The translations under genes were made by a program, and so were the position numbers. DNA of 64,000 nucleotides from Mesorhizobium sp. B2-1-1 (GTDB lineage: Bacteria > Pseudomonadota > Alphaproteobacteria > Rhizobiales > Rhizobiaceae): assembly GCF_006442975.2 (NCBI RefSeq), contig NZ_CP083954.1, positions 806,001 through 870,000 on the forward strand, written 5' to 3'. A model generated the notes under the pieces. It did not search any database. It was not told the origin of the DNA and was given only the letters and a program-made list of their open reading frames with translations. Position 1 is the first letter of the stretch; each line of letters begins with the position of its first letter. Of this stretch, positions 55,340-64,000 are shown in pieces.

Positions 55340-55426
55340 TGGCGCCGCCTCTCATCCGCCTGCCGGCACCTTCTCCCCGTGAGTGACGGGAGGATCTTCT
55401 CGGGGGCGCTGCGTGAGGGGCGGCGC
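55340..55426. repeat. Family D palindromic repeat
   Basis: ggcgccgcctctcatccgcctgccgg at one end and gcgtgaggggcggcgcc at the other form an imperfect inverted repeat. A half copy lies at 56620-56695 (gcgccgcccctcatccgcctgcc, then ttcctctccc...ggagaggaaa). Both are between genes. Confidence 0.55.
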
Positions 55427-55459
55427 CGATCTGAAGCTGTTGCCCCCGGCAGCGCGCTC

Positions 55460-56551
55460 TCACGCCAGTTCGACGGTGCGCCCCAATTCGATGCTCTGTT
55501 CGGCGGCCAGCACGATGCGCAGGCTGTTGACGGCGGCGTCCATCTGCTCGGTCAAATCGAGATCCTCGCGGATGGCGCGCAGGAAGAAGGCCTGCTCGCG
55601 GTCGCAGAGCTCCTGGTGGCCGGGCTCGTCTTCCATGCTGACGATCTCGTCGGGTTTCGCAAAGTTCTTGTCGGCGTCGACCGCCGCATAATGGATCTTC
55701 AGCGCGTCGGTCTTGGTGTGGCGGTCGATGTCGGCCGAGTTCGACACCTCCGCCGCTTCCGCTGCGCTGCTCGTCTGCTGGCCGGCGACGATCGACACCG
55801 CGCCCTTCGGCCCCACCACGTCCTTCACGAAATAGGCCGTCTCGCTCATCATCGGCCCCCAGCCTGCCTCGTACCAGCCGACCGAACCGTCATCGAAGGT
55901 GACGTGGAGATGGCCGTAATTCTGCTTGTCGGCTTCCGCCCAGAGCTTCGCGCCGATGCCGTGCACGCGCACCGGCCTGGCGCCCGTGAGCTGGCACATG
56001 ACGTCGACATAGTGCACGCCGCAATCAACGATCGGGATCAGCGAATCGATCAGGTTCTTGTGCCAGTGCCAGGCGCTGCCGCTGCTCTGCTGGTTGAGGT
56101 TGAGGCGCATCACCAGCGGCTTGCCCAGCGTCTTGCCGACCTCGATGAATTTTATCCAGGACGGGTGGACGCGCAGGATGTAGCCAAGCACCAGCTTGCG
56201 GTTCTTCGCCCGCGCTGCCGCGACGACCTTTTCGGCATCCTCGATGTTGGTGGCGAGCGGCTTTTCCATGAACACGTGGCAGTTGGCCGCTATCGCCTTC
56301 AGCGCGTATTCGGCATGGGTGTTGGGCCAGCTGTTGATCGACACGGCGTCCGGCCTGGTCTCCGCAAGCGCCCGGTCGAAATCCTCGTAGAGCGGATAGC
56401 CGGCAAGTTCGGCGGGGATTTTCTTGTTGCTCTTGATCGAGCGGCTCATGATGCCGACGATCTCGAAGCCGTCCGAGCGGTGATAGGCGCTGGCATGCGA
56501 GGCGCCCATATTGCCGAGACCCACAACCAGCACTTTTATTTTGTCGGCCAA
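55460..56551 (-). CDS. Gfo/Idh/MocA-family oxidoreductase
   Basis: 363 residues. NAD(P) Rossmann motif VLVVGLGNMGASHASAY, then the EKP motif in CHVFMEKPLATN, and C-terminal alpha-beta domain with the His-containing DCGVHYVDVMCQL. Oxidises or reduces a sugar- or polyol-like substrate; which one is unknown. The start is TTG at 56551, preceded by GGGAGG at 7-bp spacing; no ATG fits the family start, so this is a decisive ribosome site. Confidence 0.88.
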   Translation of the reverse strand: MADKIKVLVVGLGNMGASHASAYHRSDGFEIVGIMSRSIKSNKKIPAELAGYPLYEDFDRALAETRPDAVSINSWPNTHAEYALKAIAANCHVFMEKPLATNIEDAEKVVAAARAKNRKLVLGYILRVHPSWIKFIEVGKTLGKPLVMRLNLNQQSSGSAWHWHKNLIDSLIPIVDCGVHYVDVMCQLTGARPVRVHGIGAKLWAEADKQNYGHLHVTFDDGSVGWYEAGWGPMMSETAYFVKDVVGPKGAVSIVAGQQTSSAAEAAEVSNSADIDRHTKTDALKIHYAAVDADKNFAKPDEIVSMEDEPGHQELCDREQAFFLRAIREDLDLTEQMDAAVNSLRIVLAAEQSIELGRTVELA

Positions 56552-56723
56552 TTCAGCCTCCCAATTTTTGATAGGACCTGGCGAGCTGCTGCCGCGCCTG
56601 GGCATCCAGAACAATCACTTCAGGTTGGCGCCGCCCCTCATCCGCCTGCCCTTTCCTCTCCCCTGTCCGGAGGGAGAGGAAAGGAGCCAAGACAGGGCAA
56701 TGAACGACCTCTTTTTGCAGCTC

Positions 56724-57896
56724 TTACTTCACCGCCGAATCGAACAGATGCGCCTTGATCTTCTCGACATCGAGCGCGGCAAAGCCCTCCGTCAGCTTGA
56801 CGCTGTCGGCATCGGCCTTGACCTTGGCCTTGTCGAAGTCGTTGGCGGCCGGAATCAGCTCGTTGGTGCAGACATCCTCGGCCTTCACCGGATTGGTGAT
56901 CTGGCCGATCTTGTGGATCTCGTCGAAGAAGCCTTGCCAGCTCGCCATGTCGTGCGAGCCCCAGCCGCCGCGCTTGTCCATGTCGCCGCGGAAGACGTTG
57001 ATCTGCTGCAGGATCGAGGTGGTGCCGAGCTCGGGGCCGAGGTTCTTGGCCAATGTCGGGAACTGCTCGAACACCGCTTCGACCGCCGCGCGTGGGTTCT
57101 GGTAGCCGAACTCCAGCCCCATCGCCCAGCCGCGCAGATATTTTTCCAGGAACGCCTTCTTGTCGGGATCTTCGAGATCGGCGGCGCGCACGACGAAGGT
57201 GTTGGCCGGCAGCTTGGAATTCTTCACGCCGAGCCAGTATTCGAAGTCGAGGCCCTTGGCGATCCATTCGGCGCGCAGCCCCTCCCACGACAAGGCAGCG
57301 TCGCCCTGGCCGCCGGCGAGCGCGGTGCCCCAGGTCGGCCAGCCGGCCTCGACATACTTGACCTTCTTGATGTCGACGCCTTGCGCGGCGAGCAGCGGAT
57401 CGGTGATCGACTGCCAGGCGGCGGAGCCGAGCAGGATGGTCTTGCCTTCCAGCTTCTTCAAGTCGTTCGTACCCTCGCCCTTGCGGAAGGCGATGGAGAA
57501 CGTGTCGCGCGCGCCCATGTGGAACACCGACTTCAGCTTCATGCCGTTCTGGATGGCGAAGGAGAACACGCCGGGCGAGGGAAAGCCCATATCGGCCTGG
57601 CCGACATCGACGAACTTCACCGTCGCCGTGCCGTCCGACGGGCCCGGCTGCATGTCGGTGCTGAGCCCGTCGAAATAGCCTGCCTTCTTGGCTGCCCAAT
57701 AAGGATAGTCGTCGAGCACTTCGAGCGTGCCGCGCGGCGAGATCCAGGTGAATTTTTCATAGGCCGCCGCCCTGGCCTTCAAGCCCGATGCACCGAGCGC
57801 GGTGGCGGTCACGACGCCGGCTGCCGTCACCTGCAGGAAGGTGCGGCGGCTGATACCCGTTCTTGTCGCCGTCTGGAATGAGTTCTGGTCGGTCAT
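56724..57896 (-). CDS. ABC transporter substrate-binding protein (nitrate/sulfonate type)
   Basis: 390 residues. Twin-arginine signal SRRTFLQVTAAGVVTATALG, so it is exported folded, then a SsuA/NMT1-like binding lobe (FTWISPRGTLEVLDDYPYWAAKKAGYFDGL, KFVDVGQADMGFPSPGVF). Ligand unknown. It is upstream of a NitT/TauT-type permease and ATPase in the same direction. Confidence 0.88.
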   Translation of the reverse strand: MTDQNSFQTATRTGISRRTFLQVTAAGVVTATALGASGLKARAAAYEKFTWISPRGTLEVLDDYPYWAAKKAGYFDGLSTDMQPGPSDGTATVKFVDVGQADMGFPSPGVFSFAIQNGMKLKSVFHMGARDTFSIAFRKGEGTNDLKKLEGKTILLGSAAWQSITDPLLAAQGVDIKKVKYVEAGWPTWGTALAGGQGDAALSWEGLRAEWIAKGLDFEYWLGVKNSKLPANTFVVRAADLEDPDKKAFLEKYLRGWAMGLEFGYQNPRAAVEAVFEQFPTLAKNLGPELGTTSILQQINVFRGDMDKRGGWGSHDMASWQGFFDEIHKIGQITNPVKAEDVCTNELIPAANDFDKAKVKADADSVKLTEGFAALDVEKIKAHLFDSAVK

Positions 57897-57974
57897 GGCA
57901 TTCCCCTTTTGTTGATTGACCTTCTTGTTGATCGATGGCCTTTCGCCCGCTCCGGGGCGTTCATGATCTCGTGC

Positions 57975-58829
57975 TCAAGCCTCCCAGCTCGCCCATTTCT
58001 TGCCGATCAGGAAGAACAGCACGTAGATCAGGATGCCGAGCGTCGACAGGATCAGCACCACGGCGAAGAATTGCGGCATCTGGATCATCGACGAATAGGT
58101 GGTGAGCCGGTTGCCGAGGCCGAAGCCGCCGCCGACCATCTCCGCGCCGACTGCGGTCAGCAGGCCGAAGATGGCGCCGATCATCAGTCCGACCAGGATC
58201 ATCGGCAGCGCCATCGGCGCGCGGATCTTCCAGAATATCTGCAAGGTGCTGGCGCCATAGGAGCGCGCCAGCGCGATCTTGGCGCTGTCGACGCGGCGAA
58301 AGCCGGTGGCCGCGTTTATCATCACCATCGGCCCGGCGGCGAGCGCCACCGCGATGATGCGCGGCGTGTAGCCGAAACCGAAGCGAAGGATCAAAAGCGG
58401 CACCAGCGCCAGCATCGGCGTGGTGACGAGAAGCAGGATGTAGGGCGCGACGATCTTTTCGGCGAAGGGGAACTGGGTGATGACGGCGGCCAGCACCAGG
58501 CCGACGACGGCGCCGATGGCGAAGCCGGAAACCAGCTCGACCAGCGTGTAGCCGAGATGCGGCGCAATCAGCGGGAACTCGTCGAACAGCGCGTAGGCGA
58601 TCGAGCTTGGCGGCGGCATGATGTAGAGCGGTACATGGAACAGGCGCAGCGCCAGTTCGATGCCGCCGATGATGATCACGGCGACAGCGATGATCGCCGC
58701 CACCTCCTTGCCCGACTTGATGCCGGGGCCGCTGGCGAAGGCCGAGAGATTGGTCAGGCTGACGTCCTGCCCATCGCCGGGCTTGGCACCCGATTTGGAT
58801 TTGGAGAATTCCGGGATGGCGTCGCTCAC
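57975..58829 (-). CDS. ABC transporter permease (NitT/TauT type)
   Basis: 284 residues. About six hydrophobic segments and the EAA loop ARSYGASTLQIFWKIRAPMALPMIL typical of SsuC/TauC. The start is a GTG at 58829 overlapping the ATPase stop by GTGA, so it is translationally coupled to it. Confidence 0.9.
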   Translation of the reverse strand: MSDAIPEFSKSKSGAKPGDGQDVSLTNLSAFASGPGIKSGKEVAAIIAVAVIIIGGIELALRLFHVPLYIMPPPSSIAYALFDEFPLIAPHLGYTLVELVSGFAIGAVVGLVLAAVITQFPFAEKIVAPYILLLVTTPMLALVPLLILRFGFGYTPRIIAVALAAGPMVMINAATGFRRVDSAKIALARSYGASTLQIFWKIRAPMALPMILVGLMIGAIFGLLTAVGAEMVGGGFGLGNRLTTYSSMIQMPQFFAVVLILSTLGILIYVLFFLIGKKWASWEA

Positions 58830-59659
58830 GGCCTGATCCTCACGATCTCGGCGCCGACGCGTTCCTGCTCCGGTGCCTTGGGCCTGACGCGCTCGCCGAC
58901 GATGTCCATCTTGATACGGTTGGTGAGGTCGAAAACCTCTTTCGTCGCCATGATCTCCAGCGAGCGCGGCCGCGCGAACGGCACGCGGTATTCCCTGGCG
59001 ACGCGGCCGGGGCGCGCGCTCAGCACCACCACGCGGTCGGAGAGGAAGATTGCTTCCTCAATGCTGTGGGTGATGAAGACGATGGTGGTCTTGGTGTCGA
59101 GCCAGATCTCCTCGACGAGACGGTTCATCTCCTCGCGGGTAAAACTGTCGAGCGCGCCGAACGGCTCGTCCATCAAAAGCACGGAGGGTTTTGGCGCCAG
59201 CGCCCGCACCATCGCGGCGCGCTGCTGCATGCCGCCCGAAAGCTCGCGCGGGAACTTGCCGCCGAAACCGTCGAGCCCGACGCGGTGGAGCAGATGCGCG
59301 ATCCATGCGCGGTCTGGTTTCTCGCCCTTGATCTCGAAGGGAAAGCGGATGTTGGCATCGAGATTGCGCCAAGGCAGCAGGTTCGCTTCCTGGAACACGA
59401 TGCCGATGTCGGGATGCGGGCCGGTGATCTTGACGCCGTCGAGCCGGATCTCGCCGCCGGTCAGGCTGTGCAAGCCCGACATCGACCACAAAAGCGTGGT
59501 CTTACCGCAGCCGGACGGGCCGACGATCGAAACGATTTCATTGGCGTGGACGTCGAGGCTGCAGCGGTCCAGCGCCAGGAGGTCGCCGGATGCGGTGTGA
59601 TAGATCTTGGTCGCTGCCTGCACACCAAGCTTCGGCGCTGTTGTTTCGCCCGCGTTCAT
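58826..59659 (-). CDS. ABC transporter ATP-binding protein (NitT/TauT type)
   Basis: 277 residues. Walker A VGPSGCGKTTLLW, Q-loop in VFQEANLLPW, signature LSGGMQQRAAMVRAL, Walker B VLLMDEPFGALD and H-loop THSIEEAIFLSD. The start is the ATG at 59659 after GAGGGGCGG; an ATG at 59683 lacks it. First gene of a minus-strand unit (ATPase, permease, binding protein, oxidoreductase, amidase), divergent from the RpiR regulator. Confidence 0.92.
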   Translation of the reverse strand: MNAGETTAPKLGVQAATKIYHTASGDLLALDRCSLDVHANEIVSIVGPSGCGKTTLLWSMSGLHSLTGGEIRLDGVKITGPHPDIGIVFQEANLLPWRNLDANIRFPFEIKGEKPDRAWIAHLLHRVGLDGFGGKFPRELSGGMQQRAAMVRALAPKPSVLLMDEPFGALDSFTREEMNRLVEEIWLDTKTTIVFITHSIEEAIFLSDRVVVLSARPGRVAREYRVPFARPRSLEIMATKEVFDLTNRIKMDIVGERVRPKAPEQERVGAEIVRIRP

Positions 59660-59986
59660 CCGCCCCTCGGAGAGTGCGTCCAATCGACTGCCAAAAATCA
59701 GTCTGTAACTATCCTACTTTGGTGTCAAGCGAAGAGCGCGGTCGTTCCGCCGTTGAGAGCCGCCTATTCCTCTATATACCTGCTTTCATTGTCTTTTCTT
59801 TATCTTGAAATGCGTGTTGCTTTCCTACATACTCGGGAAAAGTGGCACAACAAGGCGGCGTTGCAGATGGGCAAAGCCGGGTGGCACGCCGCAACGGCAC
59901 GCAGCAGTTGCAGCGGGGCCGTGCACATGGAACGACAGCGTGCAAGCATGGTAAGAGGTCGACAAGGGACCAGGGAAGGCCACTTC

Positions 59987-60931
59987 ATGACCGAAGCTGA
60001 CAGCCGGGAAAACCTGATGACGGATGGCGAGGCGGACGGGCGCGAGCCTGTGCGGCGCATTCCCGACATCATCTCGCTGGTCAAGGATACCTATGCCGAG
60101 CTGCGTCCGGCCGAGCGCCGCGTCGCCGATGTCGTGCTCGACGACGTCAAATACGCGGTCGATGCCTCCAACGCCGCCCTTGCCCAGCGTGCCGGCGTCA
60201 GCGAACCGACGGTGACCCGCTTCTGCCGCGCCATCGGCTGCGAGGGCGTGCGTGATTTCAAGCTGAAGCTGGCGCAGAGCCTCGTCGTCGGCGCGCTCTA
60301 TCTGGACACTTCGCCAGCCAGGGAGAACGACACCGGCATGCCGTTCTGGAACGCGGTGTTCGGCGAAGCGCGGCGGGCGCTGCAGGAGGCCGAGCGGCAG
60401 CTCGATCCGGTCCAGCTGCAGAAGGCCGCCGAGCTGATCGCCAAGGCGCGCCAGGTTACGGTGTTCGGACTGGGCGGCAGTTCCTCGGCGCTGGCGCAGG
60501 AAACGCAATACCGGCTGTTTCGCTACGGCATATCGATCAGCGCGCAATGCGACCCTTATCTCATGCGCATGACCGCCTCGACCTTGAAGCCCGGCGACCT
60601 GGTGATCGCCATTTCGGCGACGGGGCGCACGCGCGAGGTGATCGAGGCGGTCGAACTCGCCAAGCACTACCGCGCCAATGCCATCTGCGTGACTGCGCCC
60701 GACACCGAGCTCGCGCGCGTCGGCGACGTCAGGCTGACCGTGGCGGTGCCGGAATATCCCGATACGCTGAAGCCGACGGCATCGCGCTTCGCCTTCCTGG
60801 CCATGATCGACCTGATGGCGGTGGCTGCCGCCTACAAGCTTGATGGCTCGGCCCGCGAGACGGTCCGCCGTATCAAATACAATGCCCAGATCCACCGCAC
60901 CGGCAAGGAGATGGAGCCGCTCGGGGATTAG
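59987..60931 (+). CDS. MurR/RpiR-family transcriptional regulator
   Basis: 314 residues. N-terminal HTH_6 (LRPAERRVADVVLDD, AALAQRAGVSEPTVTRFCRAIGCEG) and a SIS sugar-phosphate-binding domain (VTVFGLGGSSSALAQETQYRL, VIAISATGRTREVIEAVELA). Divergent from the ABC operon and near the oxidase gene, which it probably controls. The ATG at 59987 follows AGGGAAGG. Confidence 0.9.
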   Translation: MTEADSRENLMTDGEADGREPVRRIPDIISLVKDTYAELRPAERRVADVVLDDVKYAVDASNAALAQRAGVSEPTVTRFCRAIGCEGVRDFKLKLAQSLVVGALYLDTSPARENDTGMPFWNAVFGEARRALQEAERQLDPVQLQKAAELIAKARQVTVFGLGGSSSALAQETQYRLFRYGISISAQCDPYLMRMTASTLKPGDLVIAISATGRTREVIEAVELAKHYRANAICVTAPDTELARVGDVRLTVAVPEYPDTLKPTASRFAFLAMIDLMAVAAAYKLDGSARETVRRIKYNAQIHRTGKEMEPLGD

Positions 60932-60940
60932 GAGGCTTTT

Positions 60941-61088
60941 CCCTTCTCCCCTTGTGGGAGAAGGTGGATCGGCGCGCAGCGCCGAGACGGTTGAGGGGTG
61001 GGTGACGTAGTGCCGTCCGTGCCGAGCTGGAGCACCCCTCATCCGACCTCGCTCCGCGAGGCCACCTTCTCCCACAAGGGGAGAAGGG
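60941..61088. repeat. Family B palindromic repeat
   Basis: Positions 60941-60967 and 61062-61088 are a perfect 27-bp inverted repeat (CCCTTCTCCCC...GAAGGTGG), spaced by 94 bp. It lies between the RpiR and monooxygenase genes and each arm itself carries a stem (cttctcccc/ggggagaag). Confidence 0.8.
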
Positions 61089-61126
61089 AACACCGGACAG
61101 CGCCAACGCGAAAAAGAGGGAAACAA

Positions 61127-62917
61127 ATGCTCGAAATAGCACCATCGCAACAGGCAGCCGCATGGCTCGGCGCTTTCGACAAGGCGCTCGAAGCCGGTGA
61201 CATAACGGCCGCGGCCAACCTGTTCGTCGACGATTGCTACTGGCGTGACCTCCTGACCTTCACCTGGAACGTCACCACGATGGAAGGGCGCGAGGCGATC
61301 GCCGACATGCTGAAGGCGACGCTGGCAGCGACGCGGCCGGCAAGATGGCAGCTCACCGGCGAAGCCACCTCGGACGAGGGGATAATCGAGGCCTGGTTCA
61401 CCTTCGAGACCGCCGTGGCCTCGGGCCAGGGCATCATGCGCCTGCGCGACGGCCGCTGCCGGACATTGTTCACGGCAATGACCGACCTGAAAGGATTCGA
61501 GGAGCGCAAGGGCGCGACGCGGCCGCTGGGCGTGCGCCACAAGGCCGACCCGGAGCGCGAGACCTGGTCGGAGGCGCGGGCGCGCGAGACCCGCGAGCTT
61601 GGCGCTTCGGAGCAGCCCTATTGCCTGGTCATCGGCGGCGGCCAGGGCGGCATCATGCTGGGCGCGCGGCTCAGGCAGCTCGGCGTGCCCTCGATCGTCA
61701 TCGAGAAGAATGCCCGGCCGGGCGATTCCTGGCGCAAGCGCTACCGCACCCTCGTGCTGCACGATCCGGTCTGGTACGACCATCTGCCTTACATTCCGTT
61801 TCCCGACAATTGGCCGGTCTTCACGCCCAAGGACAAGATGGGCGACTGGCTGGAAATGTACACGCGCGTCATGGAGCTCAACTATTGGGTCGCCACCAGA
61901 TGCGTCAGCGCCAGCTATGACGAGGCCGAGAAGGTCTGGACCGTGGTCGTGGACCGCGTCGGCCAGCACATCACGCTGAAGCCCAAGCACATCGTCTTCG
62001 CCACCGGCGCCTACGGTCCGGCGCGGCCGATCGACCTGCCGGGCGCCGACCGGTTCAAGGGCGAGATCCTGCATTCCAGCCAGTATTCCAGCGGCGAGAA
62101 GTTCCGCGGCAAAAAGGTCGCCGTCATCGGTGCGGCGAGCTCCGGGCATGACGTCTGCGTCGATCTCTGGGAAAGCGGCGCCGAGGTCACCATGATCCAG
62201 CGTTCGCCGACGACCGTGGTCAAGTCGGACACGCTGATGGAAGTCGGTTTCGAGATCTTTTCGGAGAACGCGCTGGCGCGCGGCATCACCACCGAAGAGG
62301 CCGACATGATCGTCGCCTCGACGCCCTTCGCGCTGGTGCCCAAGGGGCAGCGGGCGCTCTATGACGTCATCCGCACGCGCGACGCGGCATTTTACGAACG
62401 CCTCGCCGCCGCCGGCTTCGCCCTCGACTTCGGTGACGACGAGACCGGCCTGCTGATGAAGGCCTACCGCACCGGCTCCGGCTACTACATCGATGTCGGC
62501 GCTTCGGACCTGATCATCGACGGCAAGATCGGCATCCGCAGCGGCGTGGCGATCAAGTCGCTGACGGCGAAAGGCATTCTCTTCGAGGACGGCAGCGAAC
62601 TTGAAGCCGACGCCATCATCGCCTGCACCGGCTATCAGTCGATGAATGAAACCGTGGCGCAAATCGTCTCGCGCGAGGTCGCCGACAGGGTCGGCCCGTG
62701 CTGGGGTCTCGGTTCCGGCGTCAAGGGCGATCCCGGGCCATGGCAGGGCGAATTGCGCAACATGTGGAAACCGACGGCGCAGGAAGGGCTGTGGTTCCAC
62801 GGCGGCAATCTGGCGCTCTCGCGCTTCTATTCGAAATATGTGGCGCTGCAGATCAAGGCGCGGATGGAGGGGATTGCGACGCCGGTTTACGGGGCGGTCA
62901 GCAACGCGCGACGGTGA
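61127..62917 (+). CDS. NTF2-like/flavin-containing monooxygenase fusion
   Basis: 596 residues. Residues 1 to about 150 resemble an NTF2/SnoaL-type domain (WLGAFDKALEAGDITAAANLF, WRDLLTFTWNVTTMEG). The rest is a class-B flavoprotein monooxygenase of the CzcO/YUCCA type: FAD site YCLVIGGGQGGIMLGARL, IVIEKNARPGDSW, the NADPH site KKVAVIGAASSGHDVCVDL, and the FATGAYGPARP motif. FAD and NADPH enzymes of this class hydroxylate amines, sulfides or ketones. ATG at 61127 with AGAGGG upstream. Confidence 0.85.
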   Translation: MLEIAPSQQAAAWLGAFDKALEAGDITAAANLFVDDCYWRDLLTFTWNVTTMEGREAIADMLKATLAATRPARWQLTGEATSDEGIIEAWFTFETAVASGQGIMRLRDGRCRTLFTAMTDLKGFEERKGATRPLGVRHKADPERETWSEARARETRELGASEQPYCLVIGGGQGGIMLGARLRQLGVPSIVIEKNARPGDSWRKRYRTLVLHDPVWYDHLPYIPFPDNWPVFTPKDKMGDWLEMYTRVMELNYWVATRCVSASYDEAEKVWTVVVDRVGQHITLKPKHIVFATGAYGPARPIDLPGADRFKGEILHSSQYSSGEKFRGKKVAVIGAASSGHDVCVDLWESGAEVTMIQRSPTTVVKSDTLMEVGFEIFSENALARGITTEEADMIVASTPFALVPKGQRALYDVIRTRDAAFYERLAAAGFALDFGDDETGLLMKAYRTGSGYYIDVGASDLIIDGKIGIRSGVAIKSLTAKGILFEDGSELEADAIIACTGYQSMNETVAQIVSREVADRVGPCWGLGSGVKGDPGPWQGELRNMWKPTAQEGLWFHGGNLALSRFYSKYVALQIKARMEGIATPVYGAVSNARR

Positions 62918-62947
62918 AGCGGAAGCGTTGCTTCGAGGGAAGGTCGA

Positions 62948-63089
62948 CCCCCACTCCGTCGAGCTTCGCTCGACACCTCTCCCCCGATCGACGGGGGAGA
63001 GGAAGGTCGCGAGCTTATGCCGGGAGGCTCCCTTCCTCTCCCTCCGGAGGGGGGAGAGGTGGCGCTGCGGAGCAGCGACGGAGTGGGGG
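62948..63089. repeat. Family C palindromic repeat
   Basis: Outer arms CCCCCACTCCGTCG (62948-62961) and CGACGGAGTGGGGG (63076-63089), with inner stems (cctctccccc/gggggagagg) repeated in each half. Located between the convergent monooxygenase and amidohydrolase genes. Confidence 0.75.
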
Positions 63090-63149
63090 AAGCCATTAGC
63101 CAAACTCGCAGCCGCGGCAAGACAGGCGGCGCAGTGCTACCGAGATCAA

Positions 63150-64000
63150 TCAATCATGCCGGTGCCCAAAATGCCTGGCCGCGACCTCGACATGCGTATG
63201 CCCCACATGCGCCTCGAAACGCTCGGTGTCGCCGACATCGTTCATCGTCTCGTTCGGCCACCAGGCGCCGCCGATGGCGATGCCTTCGCAGACCAGCCGC
63301 TGGTCGGCGACCAGCGAGGCGCCGACCGCGTCGATGAAGGTGAAGCGGCCGGAATGCTGCCGCAGCAGCGCGACGTCGCCGGCGGTTCCGACCTTGAGCG
63401 TGCCCAGATCAGGCCGCGCGATCGCCTGCGCCGGCGCTTGGGTGGCGGCGCGCAACACCTCGACCAGCGGCATGCCGAGCGCCAGCAGCTTCGACATGCA
63501 CACCAGTATGTCGAAGGCCGGACCGTCGACGCAGTAGAGATGCACGTCGCTCGAGATGACGTCGGGCGCCAGCCCTTCGGCCAGCATGGCGCGAGCGACC
63601 TCGAAGTCGAACGAGCCCATGCCGTGGCCGAGATCGAAGATGACGCCACGCTCGCGCGCCAGCCGCATGTCGGGCCGCACGGCGCCGGAGGCGAAGACCG
63701 GCGCGTTCGGAAACGGTCGGAAGCAGTGGGTGAGAATGTCGCCCCTGCGCAGGCGCGGCAGCACTTCCGAGCGCCCGGGCGGCGGTTCGTCTATGTGCGC
63801 CATCAGCGGCAGAGCGGATTTGTCGGCCGCCTCCAGCGCCAGATCGACCGGCGCGATGCCGCTGGTGCCGCCGGCATGCTTGCCGGAGCGGACCTTGACG
63901 CCGACGACGACGTCCGCGTGCTCGCGCACCGCCGCCACCACTTCGCGCGGTTCGCAGAGCCTGAGATCGCTGCACTCGCCGACCGAGACGGTCTGCGAGA
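63150..64000 (-). CDS. Amidohydrolase/deacetylase-type metallohydrolase, 5' end missing
   Basis: C-terminal 283 residues or so; the frame stays open to the window edge, so the N terminus is outside. TIM-barrel metal ligands visible: the putative carboxylated Lys in DVVVGVKVRSG, His in LMAHIDEPP, His in DILTHCF and Asp in ISSDVHLY. This matches the EF_0837/dihydroorotase-like amidohydrolase group that hydrolyses N-acyl or cyclic amide substrates. Convergent with the monooxygenase. Confidence 0.82.
   Translation of the reverse strand, partial: SQTVSVGECSDLRLCEPREVVAAVREHADVVVGVKVRSGKHAGGTSGIAPVDLALEAADKSALPLMAHIDEPPPGRSEVLPRLRRGDILTHCFRPFPNAPVFASGAVRPDMRLARERGVIFDLGHGMGSFDFEVARAMLAEGLAPDVISSDVHLYCVDGPAFDILVCMSKLLALGMPLVEVLRAATQAPAQAIARPDLGTLKVGTAGDVALLRQHSGRFTFIDAVGASLVADQRLVCEGIAIGGAWWPNETMNDVGDTERFEAHVGHTHVEVAARHFGHRHD

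Noticed and set aside
59825..63103. Minus-strand frame of 1092 codons opposite the RpiR and monooxygenase genes
   Set aside because: Runs antisense across two well-supported genes and an intergenic palindrome; no motif; Arg/Ala/His-rich composition typical of shadows.
1..64000. CRISPR arrays, insertion sequences with transposase, or prophage structural genes
   Set aside because: No direct-repeat arrays with unique spacers, no transposase or integrase frames, and only stand-alone tail-collar genes were seen.

Overview
The window is GC-rich alphaproteobacterial chromosome, most likely Mesorhizobium or a close relative in the Rhizobiales. This rests on the imuA-imuB-dnaE2 mutasome cassette behind an alphaproteobacterial GAAC-N7-GAAC LexA box, an IclR-controlled pca thiolase/CoA-transferase operon, the branched-chain E2-Lpd arrangement, an IalB-like protein, and several families of palindromic intergenic repeats. 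The species call is an inference from gene content; no rRNA gene is present.

Layout. 1-2908: 3' part of a branched-chain 2-oxoacid dehydrogenase E2 gene (5' end off the window) and lpdA. 3158-9985: an Ivy-like secreted protein, leuD, a GNAT, an autoregulated ArsR-SRPBCC pair, a second SRPBCC gene, an FAD oxidoreductase, a histidine-kinase remnant, a CoA-ester lyase and a small DUF1737 protein. 9308-11227: divergent membrane protein/TetR pair with duplicated operators, and a minimal zincin. 11438-17224: the SOS mutagenesis operon imuA-imuB-dnaE2. 17258-20282: Trm112-like protein, LON substrate-binding-domain protein, thioredoxin-TPR, prolyl-tRNA editing protein, tRNA-Gly(GCC) and a terminator. 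20464-33439: a catabolic block with pcaIJF and its IclR regulator, decayed gene remnants, a second IclR gene, an aldehyde dehydrogenase-aminotransferase-FAD oxidase run and a polar amino-acid ABC transporter, then a DJ-1/PfpI gene behind a hairpin-rich leader.

33491-52212 is the most unusual part: SapC and DUF6916 genes, a tight five-gene operon (three tail-collar/MdpB-type proteins, a lectin-like propeller protein and a GNAT), and a 12.5-kb gene for a giant (about 4,180-residue) inverse-autotransporter-like adhesin with an N-terminal barrel and a very long beta-helical passenger built from nested repeats. An IalB-like gene diverges from it. This looks like a surface-interaction locus.

52362-64000: an M24 peptidase, then a minus-strand operon (ABC ATPase, permease, Tat-exported binding protein, TTG-started Gfo/Idh/MocA oxidoreductase, amidase) next to a divergent RpiR regulator, an NTF2-flavin-monooxygenase fusion and a partial amidohydrolase. 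Together these suggest uptake and stepwise degradation of an unidentified organic nitrogen or sulfur compound.
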